From Methylobacterium sp. GXS13 (GTDB lineage: Bacteria; Pseudomonadota; Alphaproteobacteria; Rhizobiales; Beijerinckiaceae), in NCBI RefSeq assembly GCF_001455965.1, contig NZ_LKKO01000001.1, positions 434,001 to 498,000 on the forward strand: a stretch of DNA of 64,000 nucleotides, written 5' to 3'. Position 1 is the first letter of the stretch. Every line of letters starts with the position of its first letter. The position numbers and the translations under genes were made by a program. Below, in pieces: positions 8,953-17,813 of the stretch. Under the pieces are notes generated by a model. That model did not search any database, was not told the origin of the DNA, and saw only the letters and a program-made list of their open reading frames with translations.

Positions 8953-10992
8953 TTAGAAGAGTGCGACGTCGAGGCGACGAAGGAACTGCCGGTGACGCGC
9001 GATGGTTCGCGCCGCCGTCACCAGATCGCTCGCAGCCCGCGCCGTGGACAGCCGCACGGTTCGGTCCTGCCGCGAGGCCGCACGAATGAGGTCGCGGGCG
9101 CCTATCTCCAAAGCTCGGTCGTCGCCACCGGCCAAGCCTGCTCGTGCCCGCTGGATCGCTCCGCGCAGGGATTCGACCGGCCAGAGACGGCGCAACTCGG
9201 CATGGGCCCGCGCGGCTGCAGCCTCCAACCGAGCCAGTGCGAAAGCGTGGGAGAGGCTCGCCCGCCGCACCGCCCCGCTGCCCGAACTGTAACCGGCGAA
9301 CTGGAACAGGCGGTCGGCGTTCAGGCTGGTGCGGGTTGTCGCGTCGCCACCTTCACCCACGAGGGCATCGGCCAGGGCCCGCTGCGCCGACTCGAGGGCA
9401 TAGACCCGCTGCTGCGCCGGCGTGACCGGCAACAGCACGCGCACCACAATCGACAGGATGATGGCGGCGGCCACGACGAGGAACCCGTTCAGCAGAAAGG
9501 TCTGGGCGTCGTAGCTCTGCGGATTGGAGGGGCCGAGCAGCACCGGGAAGAACACGATCAGGATGAAGCCGATCCCGAAGGTCTTCTGATTCAGTGACAG
9601 GAAGCACCCAAGGAAGATTACCGGGGCCATCACGATGGCGAGCATCGGGAAGCCTTGGACACCGTCGAGAAACGCGAAGCGGGCGATACCTGCGAAGCTC
9701 GCTGCGAGACTCATGCCGATCACCACGCCGTTGGCGAACTTTTTCGGGTCGGGTGTCACCGAGGACAGGGCTGCGGTGGCGGCGACCTGAACCAGCGCAA
9801 AGGAGGCCTGCGGCAAACCGAGTGCCACAAAGGTGGCGGCCGTCACCGCGAAACCGATGGCCACCCGCAACGCACCGCGCAGGGCCACGGGAAAATCTCG
9901 GTGGGTCGGCAGGTTCGCGTCGCGCAAGGGTCGATGGCCGTCGGCCACGGCTCGCATACCGTCCTGCGCGAACGTTGCCGCGCAGACCACGTCGAGGGCG
10001 CGCTGGAGCACCACGACCTCGTCGAGAGGCCGGTTGCCATCCCGGATCGCGGCATCGACGAGATCACGCAGGCGCTCGTCATCCCGCTCAAGGGTCTCGG
10101 GATCCGGATCATCGGCGACACGACCGCAGATCCGGAGCGCTTCCTCAACGGCGGGGCTGCGCATGCGCAGACAGGCGGCGGCGGCTGCGACGGCACGGAT
10201 CGCCGCTGCCAGGACATAGAGGGCCGCAATGCAGCTGCGCGCACCCGCGGCACGCCAAGGACCGTCATCCAGCTCCCCGGCGATAGCGTTGGCATCGGCA
10301 CGCATCGGCGCGATGGTGCGGATCAGCGCAGCGGTGCGGGAGGCGCCGAGATCGCCTTTGTCCAGCGTCTCGCGCGCGTAGGCACGCGTATCATCCCAGG
10401 CTTTGCCAAGTTGCGGCAACAGCGCCCGCCACGTGCTCGGAGAGGCGAGGGCGTCGTTGATGAACGTGATGACGAGGATACCCAACACGATGACGGCCAC
10501 GCGGGAGACCGCGGCGTCGAAAGTGCCTTGCGGCTCGTCGATCTGGCCCAGCGCGATGATTGCCACTGTGTAGCCCGACAACATCGCGCCATAGGCACGG
10601 GTATCCTGGAGGTACTGCGCCGTGAAGACGCATAGTCCCATCCAGACCGTGAACGAGACCAGCAACAGGACCCGGTCCTGCCCGAACACCGCCATGAACA
10701 CGATGGACACGGCAGCGCCGATCAGCGTCCCGAGCAGGCGGTAGACGGCCTTGGAGAGCGCCTGCCCCCGTTTGGGCTGAGCCAGAATCGCAACGCAGGT
10801 CGCCGCCGAGGATGCGCTATCCAGCTGAAGCCAGAAAGCCGCGGCGAGCGCCAGCATCATGGCAATCCAGATGCGCAACGCGTAGGCCCAAGCTGCAGGC
10901 TTGGGTACCCAGGCATCAAGAAAGCCGACAAGACGATCGGTGAGAGGGGCGGCAGGCTGGTTTTTGCCCGCGGCGACCGACGCCTCAGCCAT
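8953..10992 (-). CDS. FUSC family aromatic-acid efflux pump subunit (AaeB-like)
   Basis: Inner-membrane pump component of 679 aa, a normal AaeB/YccS length. It has two similar halves: an N-terminal bundle of hydrophobic helices (about residues 35-180), a soluble middle domain, then a second bundle (about 375-530, SFALVQVAATAALSSVTPDP through FPVLLGPSNPQSY), with a helical cytoplasmic C-terminus. The family exports hydroxylated aromatic carboxylic acids and related toxic compounds. It is the first gene of the leftward operon. Substrate cannot be read from sequence, and no LysR regulator is adjacent. Confidence 0.88.
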   Translation of the reverse strand: MAEASVAAGKNQPAAPLTDRLVGFLDAWVPKPAAWAYALRIWIAMMLALAAAFWLQLDSASSAATCVAILAQPKRGQALSKAVYRLLGTLIGAAVSIVFMAVFGQDRVLLLVSFTVWMGLCVFTAQYLQDTRAYGAMLSGYTVAIIALGQIDEPQGTFDAAVSRVAVIVLGILVITFINDALASPSTWRALLPQLGKAWDDTRAYARETLDKGDLGASRTAALIRTIAPMRADANAIAGELDDGPWRAAGARSCIAALYVLAAAIRAVAAAAACLRMRSPAVEEALRICGRVADDPDPETLERDDERLRDLVDAAIRDGNRPLDEVVVLQRALDVVCAATFAQDGMRAVADGHRPLRDANLPTHRDFPVALRGALRVAIGFAVTAATFVALGLPQASFALVQVAATAALSSVTPDPKKFANGVVIGMSLAASFAGIARFAFLDGVQGFPMLAIVMAPVIFLGCFLSLNQKTFGIGFILIVFFPVLLGPSNPQSYDAQTFLLNGFLVVAAAIILSIVVRVLLPVTPAQQRVYALESAQRALADALVGEGGDATTRTSLNADRLFQFAGYSSGSGAVRRASLSHAFALARLEAAAARAHAELRRLWPVESLRGAIQRARAGLAGGDDRALEIGARDLIRAASRQDRTVRLSTARAASDLVTAARTIARHRQFLRRLDVALF

Positions 10993-11109
10993 GCCGCACG
11001 CGAGCCGCCACCGGCCAGGACGCCCGCCGATCCATCATGTCCGCGCTGGTTCCCGCTTCAACCGTTCGAAATTCAGAAACGAATGAGCAGCGCGGCGGTT
11101 CGGGTTTCT

Positions 11110-11409
11110 TTAGGCTTTGTCGCCTCCCTTCAAGCGCTTGTTACAGCTGCTCCAGAACTGAGGCCATTTGGGTCCCTGGGCGGCCTTCTGCGCATCGGTG
11201 AGCCCGCGCCATTCGGCGCCGCACGTCTTTTGCCGCTCCCGCGCAGCGCTTTGCCCGGGGCTCGGCGCCTTGACGGCGGGTGCAGCCGGCGCAGCCGCCG
11301 GAGCCTGGCTTGCGGCCGGAGGCATCGCGGGCGCGTCCTTGGCCAAGAGCGGCTGGGCCGCAAACAGCGGTGCTGTGAGCACCGCGATCCGCACAAATCG
11401 GTCGATCAT
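11110..11409 (-). CDS. Small exported Ala/Pro-rich protein
   Basis: 99 aa from the ATG at 11409, which follows a GGGGGATTC ribosome-binding site; an upstream ATG at 11430 would add seven residues. Residues 1-23 (MIDRFVRIAVLTAPLFAAQP) form a signal peptide. An Ala/Pro linker (about 25-55) leads to a compact domain CGAEWRGLTDAQKAAQGPKW with a second Cys near the end (SSCNKRLKGG). This pattern matches PsiF-like/hypothetical exported proteins common in Methylobacterium and Bradyrhizobium. The two cysteines may form a disulfide. Function unknown. Confidence 0.75.
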   Translation of the reverse strand: MIDRFVRIAVLTAPLFAAQPLLAKDAPAMPPAASQAPAAAPAAPAVKAPSPGQSAARERQKTCGAEWRGLTDAQKAAQGPKWPQFWSSCNKRLKGGDKA

Positions 11410-11643
11410 CGAATCCCCCCGGAATCGCAACGGTTCCGGGATGCGATCTCACCGCGCGCGCGCGGTCGCGACAAGGGCTTGGCGGCTTTCGCCAACAGGT
11501 CAGGCCTGCGATCTCGTAAACGTGAGCCACGCGTCAGCGATGCTCTTGAGCGCAGCCGGGAAATCGTCTTCATTGCCGCGAGTGTCCGAGATCGGCGGGG
11601 GAACGCCGCGCCGCCGTGCGATCGGTCGTGGAGCAGATCAATC

Positions 11644-12279
11644 ATGGCAGCGGTGTCGGGACGGCCGATCGACCTCCATACCTGGAGCACGCCGAACGGC
11701 TGGAAGATTCCGATCATGCTCGAGGAATGCGGGCTCCCCTATCGTGTGATCCCGGTCAACATCGCGAAGAATGAGCAATTCGCTCCCGACTTCCTCGCGA
11801 TCTCGCCCAACAACAAAATACCGGCAATCGTCGATCCGGACGGGCCAGGTGGGCAACCGATCACAGTGTTCGAGTCCGGCGCGATCCTTCAATATCTCGG
11901 CCGCAAGACGGGCCAGTTCTATCCGACGGACGAGCGGGCCCGGGTGGCCGTGGATGAGTGGTTGTTCTGGCAGGTGGCGGGGTTTGGACCCATGCTCGGC
12001 CAGACGCATCACTTCAAGATCTACGCATCCGAGAAAGTGCCCTACGCCATCGACCGGTTCACCGCGGAGGCAAACCGCCTCTACGGCGTCCTGGAGCGGC
12101 GGCTGACGGGCCGGGACTATCTGGCGGGCGATTATTCGATCGCCGACATCGCGACGGTGACTTGGGCCAAACTGAATTTCAAGCAAGGTGTCGAGATTGC
12201 CGGCCTGCCGAATGTCGCGCGCTGGCTCGAGACCGTTCTGGCGAGGCCGGCCGTACAGCGCGGCCTCGCGGCGATCTGA
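11644..12279 (+). CDS. Glutathione S-transferase family protein, Nu-class/YfcG-like
   Basis: Cytosolic GST-fold protein of 211 aa. The N-terminal thioredoxin-like domain has the YfcG/YghU-type active-site segment TWSTPNGWK, then NNKIPAIVD (cis-Pro) and the ESGAILQYL glutathione-binding motif. The C-terminal helical domain carries DYSIADIATVTW, the conserved N-capping box of GSTs. Nu-class enzymes reduce disulfides or organic peroxides with glutathione. It is a single gene; the downstream DUF2147 gene is convergent and only 3 bp away. Confidence 0.88.
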   Translation: MAAVSGRPIDLHTWSTPNGWKIPIMLEECGLPYRVIPVNIAKNEQFAPDFLAISPNNKIPAIVDPDGPGGQPITVFESGAILQYLGRKTGQFYPTDERARVAVDEWLFWQVAGFGPMLGQTHHFKIYASEKVPYAIDRFTAEANRLYGVLERRLTGRDYLAGDYSIADIATVTWAKLNFKQGVEIAGLPNVARWLETVLARPAVQRGLAAI

Positions 12280-12282
12280 GCG

Positions 12283-12747
12283 TCAGTTCTTGTTGGCGGC
12301 CTGCTGGTTCACGTCCGGCACCCGGGTCCAGGTCTGCGAGCCGCACAGCACCTTGAGCATGCAGCCCGAGACACTGAGCTCGGCCTCGCTCTCGCGCTCG
12401 AGGCTGACGGTGTAAACCTTGCCCTCTTCGATGTTGTAGAGTTCGCCGGTGAACTTCTCGTCGTCCGGCTTCAGTCCGTCGATGAGCTGCAGCCCGATCA
12501 CCGGACGGCTACGCTTCTTCGGATCGGGGTTCTTCGCATCGGTCCTTGCAGCGCCGTTCTCGGCGGTCGGCACCTTGAGCCAGACAACCTTGCCGCAGAC
12601 GAGTTTCTGGCCGGGGCCGCATCGGTCGATCCGGATCTTCGCGCGGCCATCCCCGGTGAGCCAGGTGCCGGACGGATCCTTCCCGGTGTCAGCGGCGGCG
12701 GCGGAGAGGCCGCCGAGGAGGAGAGCAGTGCTGAGGGCGAGGCGCAT
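12283..12747 (-). CDS. DUF2147 family exported protein
   Basis: 154 aa with a signal peptide (MRLALSTALLLGGLSAAAA, cleavage near residue 19). The mature part begins with the family pattern DPSGTWLTGDGRAKIRI, followed by GPGQKLVCGKVVWL, IGLQLIDGLK and the C-terminal CMLKVLCGSQTWTRV. DUF2147 is a periplasmic lipocalin-like beta-barrel with no established function. The start at 12747 gives a clean signal peptide; upstream extension of the frame is not supported. Confidence 0.85.
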   Translation of the reverse strand: MRLALSTALLLGGLSAAAADTGKDPSGTWLTGDGRAKIRIDRCGPGQKLVCGKVVWLKVPTAENGAARTDAKNPDPKKRSRPVIGLQLIDGLKPDDEKFTGELYNIEEGKVYTVSLERESEAELSVSGCMLKVLCGSQTWTRVPDVNQQAANKN

Positions 12748-13017
12748 GGTTCGTCTCCGAATATTGGGCACCGAAGGCGCCTTAGGGGGTGGACGAAATC
12801 GGCTTGGGTCGACAGAGCCGTCGCAATCAGGCGATTTTTCGGCGGTGTTGCGGCAGAGCCACGGCCACGCTTGTCCCATACCGCCGTCTAGGGCGGGTTG
12901 AGGCCGGGTATGGCGCCCGCTATAAGCCTGCCGCGGAAGCGAAATTTTCGCGCCTGCGATGCGCGCGTCAGCCCGGCGCGCACCCGCCGCCTTTTCCACA
13001 GACAGACCGGACAGACC

Positions 13018-13440
13018 ATGGCCACCGAGCGCACCTTCTCGATCCTCAAGCCCGACGCCACCCGGCGCAACCTGACCGGCGCCGTGAATGCGGTGATCGA
13101 GGAGGCGGGCCTGCGCATCGTCGCTCAGCGCCGCATTCGCATGACCAAGGAGCAGGCGGAAAAGTTCTACGAGGTCCACAAGGAGCGGCCGTTCTTCGGG
13201 GAGCTCGTGAGCTTCATGACCTCCGGCCCTGTGGTGGTGCAGGTGCTCGAGGGCGAGAACGCCGTGGCGAAGTATCGCGAAGTCATGGGCGCCACGAACC
13301 CGGCCCAGGCCGCCGAGGGCACCATCCGCAAGCGGTTCGCCGAGTCGGTCGGCGAAAACACCGTGCACGGCTCGGACAGCGCCGAGAACGCCAACCTCGA
13401 AATCGCGCAGTTCTTCCAGGATTCCGATATCGCCGCCTGA
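13018..13440 (+). CDS. ndk: Nucleoside diphosphate kinase
   Basis: Transfers the gamma-phosphate of ATP to nucleoside diphosphates through a phosphohistidine. It is 140 aa, the usual size. It begins [18 protein letters not shown], contains the catalytic His117 in the NTVHGSDS signature, and has [18 protein letters not shown] for nucleotide binding. A single gene, with no obvious operon partner. Confidence 0.97.
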   Translation: MATERTFSILKPDATRRNLTGAVNAVIEEAGLRIVAQRRIRMTKEQAEKFYEVHKERPFFGELVSFMTSGPVVVQVLEGENAVAKYREVMGATNPAQAAEGTIRKRFAESVGENTVHGSDSAENANLEIAQFFQDSDIAA

Positions 13441-13609
13441 GGCGGAAACCAGGGTGGCGGGTCGGGCACACCGGCGCGCCATCCGAGCGCGGCCCACCCG
13501 GCGGCGCGGCAAATGCCCCCCGGTGTGTCCGGACCGTCATTGACGGATCGAGGGTAGAAGGCGACCAACGGTCAAGGTTACCCAACCTCAGCTCTGGACC
13601 GCCAAGACC

Positions 13610-13975
13610 ATGACGATGCGCCGCCTGCACTTGCTGATCGCGACCGGCCTGATCGCGATCGGCGCGACCGCCGCTTTCGCGGGCGGATCCCCGGCCCCGT
13701 TCCAACAGTACGAGCCGGATCCCGCGCTCAAGACCGCCACCAAGGCGAATCTCGAGGGCCGCGTACGCCACGCCTGCACAATCGTTCAGGCCCGGCTGAC
13801 CAGCGCCCCTGAGGCCTCCCTAGAGCGTCCTTGCGGCTGCTACGCCAAGCAGACGCTGCGCAGCCTCGATGAGTCCGAGATCGAAGCCTACCGGGCCACC
13901 GGCTATTTCAACGACTCCGCCCGCGCCAAGGCTCTGTCGGCACTCGACAGCTGCAAGCTGCAGCGGCCGGTCTGA
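13610..13975 (+). CDS. Small exported protein, hypothetical
   Basis: 121 aa starting MTMRRLHLLI (the ATG two codons later is equally possible). Residues 1-25 form a signal peptide ending AAFAGG. The mature protein has three cysteines: HACTIVQARL, then two in the RPCGCYAKQTLRSL segment, with a fourth near the C-terminus in DSCKLQ. The CGC pair and spacing recall small periplasmic proteins found across methylobacteria, but no named family is recognised. Hairpins follow within 10 bp of the stop. Confidence 0.75.
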   Translation: MTMRRLHLLIATGLIAIGATAAFAGGSPAPFQQYEPDPALKTATKANLEGRVRHACTIVQARLTSAPEASLERPCGCYAKQTLRSLDESEIEAYRATGYFNDSARAKALSALDSCKLQRPV

Positions 13976-13981
13976 TCATTC

Positions 13982-14026
13982 CCGGGGCGCTGCCCCGGAC
14001 CCTGCCGAAGGGACTCGTCCCTTCGG
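13982..14026. terminator. Tandem GC hairpins between the exported-protein gene and purN
   Basis: Two perfect hairpins lie side by side: ccggggc/gccccgg (13982-13998, 3-nt loop) and ccgaagggac/gtcccttcgg (14005-14026). They sit in the convergent gap of about 60 bp, so they probably serve as a terminator for both directions although no long T run follows. The same design occurs in Methylobacterium dispersed repeats. Confidence 0.55.
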
Positions 14027-14034
14027 GATCCCCA

Positions 14035-14685
14035 TTACACGCTGAACAAGACGCCTTCAGGCGCAGTGTCGGCGATGACGACGCGATCACCTTCGAGGCG
14101 AGCGCGTCCGCCTGCTACCATAGCCAGAACCGCCGGGTAGAGCCGGCGCTCCTGAACGATCACCCGGTCGGCGAGGCTATCCGGATCGTCGCCCTCGCGC
14201 ACCGGGATGGCAGCCTGCGCCACGATCGGCCCGGCATCGAGCTCCGGCACCACAAAGTGCACCGTGCAGCCGTGGAGCCGCACGCCGGCTTCGAGAGCTT
14301 GCGCGTGCGTATGCGTGCCCTTGAACAGGGGCAGCAGCGAGGGATGGATGTTGAGCATCCGCCCCGCCCAACCGGCCACGAAAGCCGGCGTGAAGATCCG
14401 CATAAAGCCTGCGAGGCACACGAGATCGACGTCGGCGGCGCGCAATTCGGCGTCGAGGGCAGCATCGAAGCTGGCGCGATCCGGAAAGGCCCTGTGGTCG
14501 ACCGCCCGGGCCGGGATCCCGGCTTCGGCCGCCCGGCCCAGGCCGGCAGCGTCCGGCCGATTCGACAGCACCAGTACGATCTCGGCCGGGTAGGCCGGAT
14601 CCTTCGCCGCCTCGATCAACGCGACCATGTTCGACCCGCGCCCCGAAATCAGGACCGCGACGCGGATCTTGCGGGGACTCGCCAT
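14035..14685 (-). CDS. purN: Phosphoribosylglycinamide formyltransferase
   Basis: Third step of purine synthesis: transfers a formyl group from 10-formyl-tetrahydrofolate to GAR. It is 216 aa. The N-terminal phosphate-binding segment is VAVLISGRGSNMVALIEA. The catalytic trio is visible as Asn112 and His114 in LNIHPSLLPLFKG and Asp150 in ELDAGPIV. Its ATG overlaps the purM stop by one base (TGATG), so the two are translationally coupled. Its use of formyl-folate links it to C1 metabolism in a methylotroph. Confidence 0.96.
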   Translation of the reverse strand: MASPRKIRVAVLISGRGSNMVALIEAAKDPAYPAEIVLVLSNRPDAAGLGRAAEAGIPARAVDHRAFPDRASFDAALDAELRAADVDLVCLAGFMRIFTPAFVAGWAGRMLNIHPSLLPLFKGTHTHAQALEAGVRLHGCTVHFVVPELDAGPIVAQAAIPVREGDDPDSLADRVIVQERRLYPAVLAMVAGGRARLEGDRVVIADTAPEGVLFSV

Positions 14686-15752
14686 CAAAGCGCGAGGCGT
14701 CCGCTGAAGGTCACGGGCTCGGGCCCGCGCGCGGTGATCCGGCCGAGGCGTACGGGCGCCTCGCCGGCTCGGGTGAGGGCCTCGTCGACATCGTCGACCG
14801 CCTCGGCGGCGGCAATCACCACCATGCCGATCCCGCAATTGAACGTCCGCAGCATCTCCGCCTCGGCGACACCGCCCTCGCGGGCGAGCCAGCCGAACAC
14901 CGCCGGCGGGGTGATCGCATCAAGGTCGATGGCGATGCCGACGTCGTCCGGCAGCACCCGGGGCAGGTTGTCGGGGAAGCCGCCGCCGGTGATGTGGGCC
15001 AGCGCGCGGATGCCGTCTGTCGCCGCAAGCGCAGCGAGCAGCGGCTTCACGTAGATCCGGGTCGGCTCCAGCAGGGCATCGCCGAGGCTGCGCGACGGAT
15101 CGAACGGCGCCGGAGCGTCCCAACCGAGGCCGGTCTTGGCGACGATCCGCCGGACGAGCGAGAAGCCGTTGGAATGGATCCCGGAGGAGGGCAGGCCGAG
15201 CACCACGTCGCCCGGCTTGATGCCCGCCTTCGGCAGGAGCGTGCCGCGCTCGGCCGCGCCGACCGAGAAGCCCGCGAGATCGTAATCCGAGCCGTCATAG
15301 AGTCCGGGCATCTCGGCGGTCTCGCCGCCGATCAGCGCGCAGCCTGCCTGCCGGCAGCCTTCGGCGATGCCGCGCACGATGTCGGCGCCGACACCTGGTA
15401 CCAGCTTGCCCGTCGCGTAATAATCTAGAAAGAAGAGCGGCTCGGCGCCCTGGACCACGAGGTCGTTCACGCACATTGCCACGAGGTCGATGCCGATCGT
15501 GTCGTGCCGGCCGGTCTCGATGGCGATCTTGACCTTGGTGCCGACGCCGTCGTTGGCCGCCACCAGGATCGGATCGCGAAATCCCGCGGCCTTCAGATCG
15601 AACAGGCCGCCGAAGCCGCCGATCTCGGCATCCGCTCCCGGCCGTCGCGTCGAGCGCACCAGCGGCTTGATCGTCTCGACCATCGCGTTGCCGGCATCGA
15701 TATCGACGCCCGCCTCCGCGTAGGTCAGTCCCTGTCCATCCTTGGCCGTCAT
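14685..15752 (-). CDS. purM: Phosphoribosylformylglycinamidine cyclo-ligase
   Basis: AIR synthetase, fifth step of purine synthesis. It is 355 aa, a normal length. It shows the family N-terminus [18 protein letters not shown], the ATP-binding GVGTKVKIA segment, [28 protein letters not shown] and [16 protein letters not shown]. It is the first gene of the purMN pair. An AI-2E permease gene diverges upstream, with a shared intergenic region of about 150 bp. Confidence 0.96.
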   Translation of the reverse strand: MTAKDGQGLTYAEAGVDIDAGNAMVETIKPLVRSTRRPGADAEIGGFGGLFDLKAAGFRDPILVAANDGVGTKVKIAIETGRHDTIGIDLVAMCVNDLVVQGAEPLFFLDYYATGKLVPGVGADIVRGIAEGCRQAGCALIGGETAEMPGLYDGSDYDLAGFSVGAAERGTLLPKAGIKPGDVVLGLPSSGIHSNGFSLVRRIVAKTGLGWDAPAPFDPSRSLGDALLEPTRIYVKPLLAALAATDGIRALAHITGGGFPDNLPRVLPDDVGIAIDLDAITPPAVFGWLAREGGVAEAEMLRTFNCGIGMVVIAAAEAVDDVDEALTRAGEAPVRLGRITARGPEPVTFSGRLAL

Positions 15753-15899
15753 GCCAGCGTCGTCCCGGTCAACATCGGCTTCGCTCTAGCGGCTTCCAGC
15801 GCGCCGCGCGAGTCGCCTGCGCCGAGGCTTGATCGGCGGAAGGCCGATGCCCACTCTGCGGCGGGGCGTAGTATGAGGCGTCGGGGGGAGGACGACATC

Positions 15900-17030
15900 A
15901 TGCGCGCACGGGCTGTTATCGGGCTTGCGATACTCGTCGCACTCAGCATCCTCGTCTACCTACTGCGGGAGGTGATGCTGCCCTTCGTGGCAGGAATCGC
16001 TCTGGCGTATCTGCTCGATCCCCTGGCCGACCGGCTGGAACGCCTCGGGCTCGGTCGCCTGGCCGCGAGCCTGCTGATCCTGGCGCTGTTTGTGATCGCG
16101 CTGATCGTCTCGCTGCTGATCCTGATCCCGCTCACCGGAAGCCAAGTGGCCGCCCTGGTCAACGCACTGCCCGGCATGGTTTCGCGGCTCCAGGGGATCA
16201 TCGCCGAACGTGCCGGTCCGCTGCTCGAGCGGGTCGGCGGCGACAACGTGCTGACCGAGCTCCAATCCTCCGTGGGCACCCTGGCGAGCCAGGGCGGTGC
16301 GTGGCTGCTCGCCTTCCTCAAGTCGATCTGGTCGGGCAGCCAGGCCCTGATCTCGATTGCCTCGCTGCTGGTGGTGACTCCGGTGGTTGCCTTCTACATT
16401 CTGGTCGACTGGGATCGGATGATGGCAGCCCTGGACAGCTGGGTGCCGCCCCGGCACCGGGCCACCGTGCGCGACCTCGCCCGCCAGATCGACGGCGCGA
16501 TCACCGGCTTCGTGCGCGGGCAGACCCTGGTCTGCATGATCCTGGGCAGCTTCTACGCGGTCGGGCTCTGGCTGGTCGGGCTCAATTTTGGTGTGCTGAT
16601 CGGCCTGATCGCCGGCTTTCTGACCTTCATCCCGTATGTCGGCACGCTGACCGGGTTCCTCATCTCAGTCGGCGTCGCGCTGGTGCAGTTCTGGCCGTCC
16701 TCCGACTGGCTGCATCTCGGGCTGACGATAGGCGTGTTCCTGATCGGCCAGTTCCTCGAAGGCAACGTCATCGCGCCGAAGCTCGTCGGCGAATCCACCG
16801 GCCTGCATCCGGTCTGGCTGATGTTCGCGCTGTTGGCCTTCGGGTCCTTGTTCGGCTTCGTCGGCCTGCTGCTCGCCGTGCCGGTGGCCGCTTCGATCGG
16901 CGTCCTCGTGCGTTTCGCCCTGGCGCGCTATCTTCAGAGTCGCCTCTACCACGCTGAACAACCGGTCCTGATCAACCTCAATGACGAGGGCGGTCGAACC
17001 TTAACCACCACCGGTGCGCGTTCGTCCTGA
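15900..17030 (+). CDS. AI-2E family transporter (PerM-like permease)
   Basis: Polytopic inner-membrane protein of 376 aa. A GGGGGGAG ribosome-binding site at 15882-15889 favours the ATG at 15900 over the one at 15873. Two hydrophobic segments open the protein (VIGLAILVALSILVYLL and MLPFVAGIALAYLLDPLAD); an extracytoplasmic helical stretch follows, and the conserved C-terminal half has GFLTFIPYVGTLTGFLISVG and GQFLEGNVIAPKLVG. The family includes real AI-2 exporters and Na+/H+ antiporter-like or unknown members; substrate cannot be assigned. hdaA follows in the same orientation after 20 bp, an arrangement common in alphaproteobacteria. Confidence 0.88.
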   Translation: MRARAVIGLAILVALSILVYLLREVMLPFVAGIALAYLLDPLADRLERLGLGRLAASLLILALFVIALIVSLLILIPLTGSQVAALVNALPGMVSRLQGIIAERAGPLLERVGGDNVLTELQSSVGTLASQGGAWLLAFLKSIWSGSQALISIASLLVVTPVVAFYILVDWDRMMAALDSWVPPRHRATVRDLARQIDGAITGFVRGQTLVCMILGSFYAVGLWLVGLNFGVLIGLIAGFLTFIPYVGTLTGFLISVGVALVQFWPSSDWLHLGLTIGVFLIGQFLEGNVIAPKLVGESTGLHPVWLMFALLAFGSLFGFVGLLLAVPVAASIGVLVRFALARYLQSRLYHAEQPVLINLNDEGGRTLTTTGARSS

Positions 17031-17050
17031 GCGCCCCAACCGAGCCCCCC

Positions 17051-17761
17051 ATGCGCGAGAACGCCCCACCCCGGCAGTTGGCCTTCGATCTGCCGCTCGA
17101 TCCCCGCTACGGCCGCGAGGATTTTTTGGTCGGGCCGGCAAACGAGGCGGCCTACCTGCTGATCGAGGCCTGGCCGGATTGGCCCGACAGCGTGCTCGTG
17201 CTCAACGGTCCGGCGGGCAGCGGCAAAAGCCATCTGGCGGCAATCTGGGCGGAGCGAGCCCATGCCTGGACGGTGACGGCGGCAGAGGTCGGGTCCGACG
17301 CGGTGCAGCACCTCGTGTCGAACGGTGCGTTGGTCATCGAGGATATCGACCGGGACGTCGGCCGGGACGAGGCGGCCCTGTTCCACCTGCTCAATCGGGC
17401 CCGGGAACTCGCCTGCCCGGTCCTGCTGACCAGCGCGGCGGGGATCGACGCGCTGGGACTCGCGACACCGGATCTGCGCTCCCGTCTTCGCCTCGCCCCC
17501 AGCATCGCCATCGAGGCGCCGGACGACGCCCTGCTGCGCGCCGTCCTAGTCAAGCTGTTCGTCGACCGGCAATTGGTGGTGGATCTCAGCGTGATCGACG
17601 CGCTGGCCTTGCGAATCGATCGCTCCCTCGGACGGGCCCGGGACTTGGTAGCGGAACTGGACCGCGACGCGCTCGGGCGTGGACGGCGGATCAGCCGGCC
17701 GCTGGCTCTGGCCGTGCTAAGACGCATGGGCTTTGAGGACGAGGCCGACGCGGAGGCGTAA
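17051..17761 (+). CDS. hdaA: DnaA-related regulator HdaA (regulatory inactivation of DnaA)
   Basis: AAA+ protein related to DnaA domain III that, with the sliding clamp, promotes ATP hydrolysis by DnaA after initiation. It is 236 aa. The N-terminal QLAFDL (residues 9-14) fits a beta-clamp binding motif. Walker A is NGPAGSGKSH (52-61), with a Walker-B-like ALVIEDID, and there is no DnaA DNA-binding domain, as expected. It lies between the permease and ppk1, the usual neighbourhood in alphaproteobacteria. Confidence 0.88.
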   Translation: MRENAPPRQLAFDLPLDPRYGREDFLVGPANEAAYLLIEAWPDWPDSVLVLNGPAGSGKSHLAAIWAERAHAWTVTAAEVGSDAVQHLVSNGALVIEDIDRDVGRDEAALFHLLNRARELACPVLLTSAAGIDALGLATPDLRSRLRLAPSIAIEAPDDALLRAVLVKLFVDRQLVVDLSVIDALALRIDRSLGRARDLVAELDRDALGRGRRISRPLALAVLRRMGFEDEADAEA

Positions 17762-17813
17762 AATCGGAACCCGGTGGCCGTCACGAAAGCGTCGTGAAAG
17801 CTAGGGGTGTAGA

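Noticed and set aside
8434..9597. 387-codon plus-strand frame across the efflux operon
   Set aside because: Overlaps three recognised minus-strand genes and has no recognisable domain.
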